Origin: Adiantum capillus-veneris
Taxonomy: Eukaryota; Streptophyta; Polypodiopsida; Polypodiales; Pteridaceae
Assembly: GCA_014529385.2 (NCBI GenBank)
Contig: CM043962.1
Coordinates: 127,975,470-128,039,469, forward strand
Length of the DNA stretch: 64,000 bases
Direction of reading: 5' to 3'
The notes under the pieces: generated by a model
Seen by the model: only the letters and a program-made list of their open reading frames with translations
What the model was told of the DNA's origin: nothing
Databases searched by the model: none
Translations under genes and position numbers: made by a program
Part shown: positions 55,118 to 64,000 of the stretch, piece after piece
Layout of the letters: every line of letters begins with the position of its first letter
How positions within the stretch are numbered: the stretch's first letter is position 1

Positions 55118-57762
55118 GTTGGGATCAATTAGTAGACAAGTTGACCTTAGTGGACTCATTAGAAGTAACTAGATTCACTTGGTCTAATAATCAACATGGT
55201 TCCTACTTTAAATTTGCAAGAGTTGACAGATTATACATGTCATCTCCTACATTCTCATTGGCTGCTGAGTTGCAAATATGATTCTTCCCTTTTGTTATCT
55301 GAGCATAAACCTCTGATCTTTGAATTACATAAAGATGAGCAAATGTTCAGAGATGAGTAGCCTCACCTTGACAGCTCATTGTTTAAGCTTACTTCAGTAA
55401 AGTTGAAAGTCAAAAAAATCTTTGAGAAAGCTTTCAATAATCAAAATAATGTCTTTTTGGCTTGGGAAGATTCAATCAAGAACACTCAAAAGAGTCTTAA
55501 ATTGTTCAAAAAAGGGCTAAGGAAATAGATCTGGTAGGAGAATGATGATAACTAAGCAGATTTCTATGCTTGAATCTAACCCCATCAATGATAGGTCATG
55601 CCTTGAGCTTTTAGCTTTGAAAGACCATCTTAGAAAGGAGGAGCTCCTTGAAGGTCGGGGTGCCCTTGCTTGGACCACGGAATTTTGGGTTGGCAAAATA
55701 GATAAACCTAATTTTGAAATGTTTGCTTTATTGAAAAAAAAGTGCAAAGACTTTATCCCTCTAGTGACTAACAAGAATGGCAAACATGTTGCCTCACAAA
55801 AAGAAAACTTGGAGATAACCAAGTCTTTGTCCAACATTTTCTATGTTTTTTCCAAAGAAGTAAAAGCATCACTGATGCTAGAGCTAAAATAGCTCAAGTG
55901 AGGAAAAAACAATGCCAACAAATGTGGCCAAACTGCTAGACCTCCCACTCACAAAAGGGGAAACCAAAACTATTGGAAAGTTGAAACATGGAAAATCTCC
56001 TGGTTTAGATGGAGTGCCTAATGAGTTTTATTGCATGTATCAAGACTTCCTATCTCCATACCTCTTGAGGGTCTGGCAAGAAGCCCTGACCAAAGGAACA
56101 CTCTCCCCTTTCATTAATGCTGGTGTAGTTAAGTTAATCCATAAAAAAGGCTCAAAGGATGATCTTTCAAACTAGAGACCAATCACTTGTTTGACTTCTT
56201 CCTATAAGATCTTTGGTCTTTCCTTAGCTAGGAGACTCAGCCTTTGATGGACCAGTTTATTTTAAAAGAGAAAAAGGGTTTCATTAAAGGAAGATTTATT
56301 CTTAATGCCATAACATTATGGGAAGGGATGGAATATCCGAGGAGCCAGATCAACATTATATCTTTTTCAAGATTGATTTTGATAAAGCATATGATAGAAT
56401 AGAATGGGAGTTCGTCTTGCAGAGTCTCTTTGATATGGGTTTTGGAAAAATGTTTATAAAAAATGTACACATTTTGTTTGGCAATGATTTAGCCAAAGTT
56501 TCAATCAATGGCTCTCTCACAAACACGATCCCCCTACACAAATCTATCAGACCACAAGGCTGTCCACTTTCTCCGTTGCTTTATGCCATAACATCAGTTG
56601 CATTGGGCTGGATTATTAAGGATGCAAGCAGACATGGTAAGTTGGAGAGAGTGGATATTCCAGGATCAAAACACCAATTTTTCCTACGACAATTTTCTAA
56701 TGACACCAATGCCATGGTAAAAAACAACCAACAGTCAGTGGAGAGCTTCTGGAATTGTCTAAGCAATTTCTATATTGCTAGTGAATTAGTCATTAACCAT
56801 GAGAAAACTGGTCTCAGGTCTTTTAAGGGTTCTTGTCCAAGTTTAATCACTCAAGCAAGCTGTAAACGATTAGAGGATGGGCACACATTTAGGCTCCTTG
56901 GAATCCCAATGGAATTCAAGGTATCTTTCAATCAGAGATGGTAATGGGTTTTGAAGACATTTAGAAAAAAAGTATATTGCTAGTAGAATTATCAACCTAA
57001 TATTGTTTGTGCTTAATCACTATTTGCTGTCTTCTTTAGTTCTTTTGTTGTCATGTTGGCCTCCTACTCAGTATCAACTCAACAAAGTCTTCTCACTTGC
57101 TAGAAGGTTTCTGTAAGGTGGATCAACTGATATAAATAGAATCCCTAAAGTGCCCTGGCAAGTTTTCCCAACCCTAAGGAGCAAGGGGATTAAGGATGCA
57201 AGCAGACATGGTAAGTTGGAGAGAGTGGATATTCCAGGATCAAAACACCAATTTTTCCTACGACAATTTTCTAATGACACCAATGCCATGGTAAAAAACA
57301 ACCAACAGTCAGTGGAGAGCTTCTGGAATTGTCTAAGCAATTTCTATATTGCTAGTGAATTAGTCATTAACCATGAGAAAACTGGTCTCAGGTCTTTTAA
57401 GGGTTCTTGTCCAAGTTTAATCACTCAAGCAAGCTGTAAACGATTAGAGGATGGGCACACATTTAGGCTCCTTGGAATCCCAATGGAATTCAAGGTATCT
57501 TTCAATCAGAGATGGTAATGGGTTTTGAAGACATTTAGAAAAAAAGTATATTGCTAGTAGAATTATCAACCTAATATTGTTTATGCTTAATCACTATTTG
57601 CTGTCTTCTTTAGTTCTTTTGTTGTCATGTTGGCCTCCTACTCAGTATCAACTCAACAAAGTCTTCTCACTTGCTAGAAGGTTTCTGTAAGGTGGATCAA
57701 CTGATATAAATAGAATCCCTAAAGTGGCCTGGCAAGTTTTCCCAACCCTAAGGAGCAAGGGG
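55118..57762 (+). pseudogene. LINE-2 endonuclease end and reverse transcriptase
   Basis: The endonuclease C-terminus is visible as 'VTRFTWSNNQHGSYFKFARV' and 'DRLYMSSPTF'. RT motifs follow: 'GKSPGLDGVPNEFY' (55990-56035), 'NAGVVKLIHKKGSKDDLSN' then 'RPITCLTSSYKIF', motif A 'FFKIDFDKAYDRIEWEFV' (56343-56415), 'IRPQGCPLSPLLYAI' (G-C for the usual G-D), and motif C reading FSNDTN where F-A-D-D is expected. Frameshifts and the lost catalytic Asp show it is dead. After the duplication the reading continues with a 'KVAWQVFPTLRSKGIR'-type segment, the usual 'W..f..PK..GGLG' region. Confidence 0.88.
56615..57762 (+). repeat. 574-bp tandem duplication inside LINE-2
   Basis: Units 56615-57188 and 57189-57762 are almost identical; by eye only two single-base differences were noted (gtttgtgctt/gtttatgctt and gtgccctgg/gtggcctgg). 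The junction lies at a shared ggggatta. The element itself is full of older damage, so the duplication is much younger than the insertion. Confidence 0.95.
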
Positions 57763-59087
57763 ATTAGGCATTCTTAATATCCAACAACTCTCCATCAAAC
57801 TATCTAGTAAATGGATCTCAAGTGCTACAACTATTTTTGGGCTTTCCTAATCAAAAGGAATATTCACACCTTTTATGTCAAAGGATATAGAGTCTGGACA
57901 GGGTTATCTCTTCATGACTTTTAACCTCTAATGTAGATTTTTTCCCAAAAGGCTTTGCCTTGTCACACACGTTTCGAAATGCTTAGAACCTTCATAAGTA
58001 GAATTAAAAACCTCCTACCCACTGGATGTATTCCACTTAGTTCCTAATGCAAGAATCCATTTGGTTCAACACCCCTGGAGATAAGGATACCCAAGTGCTC
58101 TCTAGAAGAGCCCATAAATACTTCAAAGATGGTATCAGATGCTGGAAATATGTATTTAAAGATGACACTTTTCTCACCAAAGAGGAATTATTAGCCATGT
58201 TTCCAATTACGCAGGGATGTGTTGAGTTGATTCTCTTAAGATGCTTGAATTTTCATACCAGATTTCAGATGTAATTTGAAGGGGGAAAAATATCTTTATC
58301 ACAGGTTTGATCTCACATCTATTTGCACTCTCAACCTAAAGATATGGATATTATTTTGGTGAAGAAGCACAATCTCATGTGGTCTCTCTCATGGTCTTCC
58401 ACTGAGAAATGGAGTTATAGATTTTAATGCATTTGGGCTTATCCTTTCAACATCAAGCACATCTTCTAATGTGGCTAATCATTCACCACAATATCTGGAC
58501 TCGAGCAAAAGCAAAGAAGCTAGGAATGGTAGATGGAATCTACCCAAGATGAAAAGACTCTGAAGATTCTCTGGTCCACTTATTTTTACTATGTCATTGT
58601 AATAACTAGTACACATGCCTACTTCAAAGGGTTTTTTGTGTGTCTATGGTTAAGATTAATTGGAGATTAATTTTGATAGGTGAATGTAGCTTTAGTGATG
58701 TGTCTTTGTGGACCTAAGGGGGTTTTCTCTACCACTTTTGGAGAGAAAGAAACAAATCTCTTTTTGGAAGATCCTTCTCTCCATCCAACTTACCCTTAAC
58801 CATCAGTTTCAAGGCTATTACAAAGGAGTTTTTGAGCCATGTATCAAGGGTTTCAAATTTTGATGTAAAAGATCTGCAAAAATTTCTTCGTTGGCAGAAG
58901 TGGACATAGTCAATCCTCTCAGTTTATGATGCCTCTAGAGTGCTCCTCATCCAAAATTTATTGTCCTCCTATGGATGAGTTGTAACTTTCCTTTTCTAGA
59001 TGTCCCTTTCCTTCCCAAGGGGAACTTTGTAACTGTTTTCTCTTTTCAATTCATTGTGCTACTTCAGTAAAAAAAAGGTAGAGAGTT

Positions 59088-59930
59088 CGTTGTTGTGTAT
59101 GACTACTATTCATTTTTTATGTGCATTGACAACTCATTTTGGATGGAATGTAAATCAATCAGACATTGTTACTACTTTCTCGAATAGTGATATGTTTGAG
59201 GAAGTACATATAACATAGCCTCACGGTTTTGTCAAAAAAGGAAAAGAAAATAAAGTATGCAAATGTAAGAAAGATTTGTATGGGTTAAGGCAGTCTCCTC
59301 ATGCTTGGTATGAGAAATATGATACTCATTTCGTTAAACAAGGATTTTGTAACAGTCCAATTGAGAGAATTTTTTTTGTTGAACACGAGGGTGATATATT
59401 TTCCATCGTCGTTTTGTAAGTTGATTATTTGCTGATTACTCCTCCAAATGAGACACACATTGCTAAATTCAAGGCTGAATTTAATGCCACTTTCAAATTA
59501 AAAGGCTTGGGGATTTTGCATCATTATTTGGTCATACAAATTAAGAAGAGTGATAGAAATATTGCTTTGTGTCAAGCAAGATACATAGAAACATTACTAT
59601 GTAAGTTGGACTCGGGGACCTGCAAACCTATTGCTACTCCAATGGAAACATGTTTGAAATTGAGTCTTCATGATGTTGGAGATCTTGCTGATCTCAATCT
59701 TTATATGTTTTTTATTATCCTATTTTTGTATACAATACAAGGCGGGATATTCAGTTTACAATCTCACAGGTCAGCAGATTTATGCATAGCCCAAGGTATA
59801 AGCATTGGCATGCTGTTAAAAGAATCTTTTTCTACTTGAGTGACACTTTACATCTTGGCTTGTCTTATCCCAAAGGGGGATCATTTTTACCAAATTTGCA
59901 TGCCTTTTGGACTCATATTGGGTTTGTTCT
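59088..59930 (+). pseudogene. Copia-4: RT remainder
   Basis: After LINE-2 the copia RT continues with 'KKGKENK', 'CKKDLYGLRQSPHAWYEKYD' and 'VEHEGDIFSIVVL' (frame-corrected, 59235-59415). The catalytic box is decayed (VDYLLIT, 59419-59440). Then come 'FKAEFNATFKLKGLGILHHYL' and 'QARYIETLL'. Many stops. Confidence 0.8.
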
Positions 59931-60380
59931 TATGACACACAAGTGTCCATAAGTGGTTTTTGTTTTCATTCTTGGCGGTTCATGCATATCATGGTTGAGC
60001 AAGAAGCAATCTATTGTGGCAACTTCCGATTGTGAAGCTAAGTACATGGAAATCTTCATAGCTACAATTAAGTGTGTGTGGCTCAGATGCCTTATGGTTG
60101 ATTGGGAGTTGGATAGGAATCTTGCACTCTCATCTATACTAATAGTCATAACGCATTGGTAGTTGTGAGAAAACTAATCTTTCATGCTTTCACAAAGCAC
60201 ATTGAGGTTCATTATCAGTATGTAAGGGAGAGACTCATACCTAGAGAGATTAGCATGGCTTATGTCTTGACACAAGAAAACCTTACGAATCAATTCATAA
60301 AGACATTGCCTCATGAGAAGTTTGAAGGGTTGGGCAAAGCTTTGGGCTTTCTTCCCTTTGTGTAATTATCACGTCCATAG
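59931..60380 (+). pseudogene. Copia-4: RNase H
   Basis: It reads 'GGSCISWLSKKQSIVATSDC', 'EAKYMEIFIATIKCVWLRCL', then after a frameshift 'AFTKHIEVHYQYVRERLIPR' and 'ENLTNQFIKTLPHEKFEGLG'. This is the standard copia RNase H order. It ends about 65 bp before the polypurine tract. Confidence 0.82.
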
Positions 60381-60434
60381 GCCATGGCACTTCCCTATAC
60401 TCTATGTGCTAGCTCTCATCCACCACATCACTCC

Positions 60435-60446
60435 TAAGGGGGATTT
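60435..60446 (+). other. Copia-4 polypurine tract
   Basis: taagggggattt lies immediately before the TGTTACC start of the 3' LTR. Confidence 0.6.
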
Positions 60447-60799
60447 GTTACCATATATGTGATAGTAACATGTGCAAATACACTTAGCAGTGCCTGAGCA
60501 CTTTTTCCCTCACTAGGAGTTTTTGTCTTCTACATATGCCAATCACTCTAGGGCTAACTTATTTTTTCTATTTTGAAACACTACGCAATACACTATCTAT
60601 TTTGTGCCTTGAGATTCTTCATCTTCTCCAAGTTGTGTGTGCATCCTTGTAGCCCTAATTCCAATAGTGGAAGTATTGTGTGGGTGTATTTTATGCAGCC
60701 ATGTGCAAGTTAATGATATTATGTCTGCTTTCTTTTGACTATTTGTAAAGGATGTAAACCATTTGAGGATTTATGTTCTAGATGGTGTATTGTTCCCAA
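60447..60799 (+). repeat. Copia-4 3' LTR
   Basis: It begins TGTTACCATATATGTGATAG after a polypurine tract and is inferred to end at cccaaca (60799), because Helitron coding sequence begins with the next codon. Length is about 353 bp, TG...CA. No 5' partner was found in the window. Confidence 0.6.
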
Positions 60800-62345
60800 C
60801 ATTCAAGGTAGCATGCATTACAAGGGGTATCTTAGAGGATGATGGAAAATGGTTTGCGACATGGAGGAATTTTCTAGTACACATACATGATTACATTTGA
60901 GACATTTGTTTATGACCATTTCATTGAATTTCAATGCTTGATGAGCGCTTTTAGCTACGTCATGAAAAAAACTTGTTTTTCCAAGATCAATGCCTTGATA
61001 CAACACAAGAGCTATCCACATCATAAAATGGAGCAAAATTTAAATTAATATCAAAGGATTTCTTTTGAGACAATTTTACATGTAGTGACTATGGATGCTA
61101 TGTTTTCCCTAGATGGGCCTACAGGGCCTAGAAAACTTATTTGCAGAATTGTTTTTTTTCACGTGTGCATGTAGAAGGGGAAGTTAGATTGGACATGGCA
61201 TCTTTTGTGCTTTCAACATTGTTGTTATGAAATGGGCACATCGCACATTCAAGGTTTAAGATACCCCCTTAGAGCTAGATAGCTGTAGCACATGCACTAT
61301 CGTTGTTCATGTCATCTTGCTAAATTGCTTAGACTATGCAAGTTGATTGTGTGGGATGAGGCTCCTATGATGTATCGATACACCTTTGAGTATTTGAAGT
61401 GTTTTTTGCAAGATATTGTGTGCTCAAGGAAGCCATCACTAGTGGTGCTCAAGGGAGTGAGTTTTGACATTGTTGATGCTACACTTTGTTATCAAATCAT
61501 GTGAAGATCCTTAGATTAACACATAACATGCATGTGGGAGATGGTTGTGTCACAACTTTTGCTTAAACAGAATGGCTTATGAATGTATGAAATGGGACTT
61601 TGACAAGTGGTGATGAACAAAAGATGGCGATCCCCCCTCACATGATGATTTCTTCATCTTTGTTATTGTACATATTGATAGATTTCAAAGAGAAGGCCAT
61701 TCTTGCTGTAAAAAACTCTAAAGTTAATATTTTCAATGTTAAGGCTTTGTATGCAATAAAAGGTGATGTTGTTCAATACTTTAGTGCTGACTCTGTGGTG
61801 AAAAACTGGAGGCAAGACTCATTCTTATGCTTTAAGGATTTTTTAGATACTCTCAACTTGCATGGTGAATTTTCAACACTTTGCTTGGATTTGAAGATGA
61901 ACACCCCAATAAGTCTAATGTGGAATCTTGATGCAAGTCAGGGCCTATGCAGTGGGACACACTTGGTGTGCAAGGCATTTCAACCAAGAGTTTTGGGGTA
62001 GAAGTTATTACAACTATATAGGAACTTGGGAGGAGGTTGAGGTTAAGATTCATCCCTTAAATATGTTTGGTGCATTCTAGCATGCCAGTTGCCATTTGTT
62101 CTTAGATGGACATAGTTCCAGTTAGATTGGCTTTTGACATGATAATAAATAAGTCATACAGACAAAACATTGCTATGTTGAGTCTATACCTAGTGATGTT
62201 GATCTTCACTTGTGGACAGTTGTATGTTGCATTGTCACGTGCACATTTAGCTTCTAGAGTGAAGATTCTCCTATGTGACATTGATGTAAGCAGAATAACT
62301 ACATTAACAACAAACATTGTGTACCATGAGATACTAAACAATGCA
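60800..62345 (+). pseudogene. Helitron Pif1-type helicase, C-terminal part
   Basis: It reads 'FKVACITRGILEDDGKW' at the start (the 'tF.eAc.arGLL.dD.eW' motif). A decayed Walker A region, 'DGPTGPRKL' for GPgGTGKT, is followed by 'IAHSRFKIPLR' (61230-61270), the Walker B 'LIVWDEAPMMYRYTFEYL' (61336-61390), 'LRLTHNMHVGDG' (61510-61545), 'NTPISLMWNLDASQGLCSGT' (61900-61960), and the Helitron-diagnostic 'RLAFDMIINKSYRQNIAM' with 'CGQLYVALSRAHLASRVKIL' (62120-62270). The C-terminus reads 'NIVYHEIL'. Stops and frameshifts are frequent, so it is non-functional. The N-terminal Rep (HUH) domain is absent from the window. Confidence 0.88.
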
Positions 62346-63580
62346 ATACAAAGTTCCATTTCTTCTTCTCATTGTCTTCCTTTTGTGTACGTTTTAATTC
62401 ATAATATATATCATAAATTGAATTTTCTACCTCTTCCAATAACATACTAAACTATGTTATTTGAAGGTTTTGTTCCTTCCTGTGATTGTCTATTTTTTTA
62501 GTGTCCATTCGGCTATATTGTTCATGGATCAATTTTCTTTCATCTCCAAAGTATCCTTGGTGTTAAACATAGAAGATCCTCCACATCTTGGTATTTTCCT
62601 ATCCATAAAGTCATTATGTGGATGCTTTTTTTGTTCCTTTCGAGATCTTGAATTTATTTTGCAATATTCTAAGTAGAGCCATGTTTTTGATGTGCACTCT
62701 GTGTGGCACAAGAAAATTGGTAGGACCATTTACAAAAGAAAATTGGTAGGACCATTTACAAACACTACAAGACCAATTGAAATCTAAAATTGACTTGGCA
62801 TAAAGTAAGATTCATGGTTTTTTTGAATCATTTTTGTGTTATAGATCTTAAGAAGTTGCATCTGTCGATACTTTTATGTTGTATATTTTGGTATACTCAT
62901 CCAAAATCAAGTACCATGTCCACTTGGCTACAAAGTACAATGAATGTGTGTCTTCCCAAGAAGAAGATGATGCTCATTGGTTTTCTAGATATGAAGGATA
63001 CTCTATTCCTAATGATTGGGAGTGCCTCCAATGTCCTATGTACTCTGAGCTCATCCACTAGATTTACTTGCCTAAACAACTTGCATATTTGGCAATTCCA
63101 TATGTGGATACAATATCTGATACATGTTAAGTGTTGGGTTTGGTGCTTCGACTGCATTATGTTTAGAAAAGTCTCCCTTTTCATTACTTACATTTGTTGA
63201 TTAAGGAAATAATCACCCATGGGTTGGAAAAATGGTCCTTAATTTAGGGATGGAGAAACTCCAAGCCAACTGCCAGTTGCATGATAAAGTGAGCTGCGTT
63301 AATTTTTCCTCTTAGATCATTTGTGATACAATAGTGTCCTTGATTGATAATTTTTTAAGGACAAACATACCAACAACTCTGCCATTTTTAAGACATGTGC
63401 TTTGGATGTTTGGCTGAATGTAATGATGCTTATTATGACTTTCTAATTCTATGTAGTAGAGTTTGTGACTTGCAATTTGAGTTCACGAGGTTCAAAATAT
63501 TATTTTCAAGATTATTGTTTAAGCACATCAATCCTACGTGTAGACCCTCATATTTGTAAAAGGGTGGGCCATTATGTCGA
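62346..63580. other. Unassigned region right of the Helitron gene
   Basis: No domain is recognised. An open stretch of 136 codons (62790-63200) and a shorter overlapping one (62876-63061) match nothing known. If the Helitron end lies here, captured gene fragments would be expected, but no CTRR hairpin end was identified. Confidence 0.3.
62710..62761. repeat. 26-bp tandem duplication
   Basis: aagaaaattggtaggaccat followed by ttacaa occurs twice in direct succession without differences. Confidence 0.95.
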
Positions 63581-63581
63581 T

Positions 63582-63719
<138 letters not shown>

Positions 63720-64000
63720 AATGAAGAGAGAAAATCATGCATGCTGCTAAGATGTGTGAAATAAAATTTAGAATCTCTCTGTGTCTTTTTCTTAACTTAT
63801 GCGCCTCATGCTTTGTGCAAATTTTTATTTTTATTTTTTGCATGATAGGATGTTAAGTGTGTAGTATATATTGCACAAGGGATTGCTTCCTTGGTGATAG
63901 TTAGCACAATTCATATTTATACACATTGTGATGCACTCTTTAATGATGTAACTATGGAAAACACTAATAAAAATACCATCATTAAGACTAAATCCACGGA

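Larger units (their letters stand above)
55118..59071 (+). mobile_element. LINE-2: 5'-truncated L1-type retrotransposon
   Basis: This non-LTR element has a 16-bp target duplication with one mismatch (55102-55117 aaaaaggtagagactt; 59072-59087 aaaaaggtagagagtt), and the 3' A-tail merges with it. It begins inside the endonuclease domain, continues through RT, and ends in a C-terminal zinc-knuckle-like region (58490-58600, 'IWTRAKAKKLGMVDGIYPR', 'SEDSLVHLFL'). It lies in the Copia-4 RT, same orientation. A 574-bp tandem duplication lies in the RT region. Confidence 0.9.

Noticed and set aside
62790-63200. Possible host gene captured by the Helitron
   Set aside because: The open frame matches no family by eye and the Helitron end could not be located, so capture cannot be argued.

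Overview
This window looks like intergenic DNA from a large, repeat-rich vascular plant genome. No intact host gene could be supported. Almost everything recognisable is a transposable element, mostly decayed and often nested. The plant assignment rests on iMet-primed Ty1/copia and chromodomain-bearing Ty3/gypsy elements, an L1-type LINE, a Helitron (Pif1-type) helicase, and a pair of 5S rRNA-like repeats that resemble Cassandra, a short LTR element described from vascular plants. The species cannot be named; a fern or another large-genome lineage would fit.

Layout. 1-7.2 kb: short tandem duplications, a minus-strand non-coding LTR element (LTR-5, about 1428-4609), and a gypsy pol remnant (Gypsy-4, 4612-7120) split by a second non-coding LTR element (LTR-6, 4928-6166) and a small poly-A retroposon (6855-6991). 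7.6-8.2 kb: two 5S-like repeats. 8.2-18.7 kb: mostly unrecognised DNA with a LINE RT relic, three small terminal-inverted-repeat or poly-A insertions, a GC-rich island (14560-15060), a 373-bp MITE with 9-bp target duplications (16028-16400) and a second copy of the small retroposon (17267-17425).

18.7-24.7 kb: a second MITE, related to the first, split by a nearly complete copia element (Copia-1, 19006-24561, 192-bp LTRs, TSD acggg). 24.9-33.4 kb: a long chromovirus-type gypsy element (Gypsy-1, 24924-33391, TSD ttctc). 33.5-42.6 kb: a minus-strand copia (Copia-2) split by a deleted sister of Gypsy-1 (Gypsy-2, 35757-41454, TSD tccca). 43.6-44.3 kb: a relic of a Copia-1 relative. 46.7-51.6 kb: a minus-strand decayed gypsy (Gypsy-3). 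52.6-60.8 kb: a plus-strand copia (Copia-4) broken by at least three insertions, including a 5'-truncated LINE (55118-59071) with a 16-bp target duplication and a nearly perfect 574-bp internal tandem duplication. 60.8-62.3 kb: a decayed Helitron helicase lying directly against the Copia-4 3' LTR. The rest is AT-rich sequence and microsatellites.

The elements do not form a pathway; what they give is an insertion history. The observation most worth following is the pair of related TIR elements with long TSDs that each carry a tRNA-like (A box/B box) core. In one copy Copia-1 has inserted exactly at the B box.
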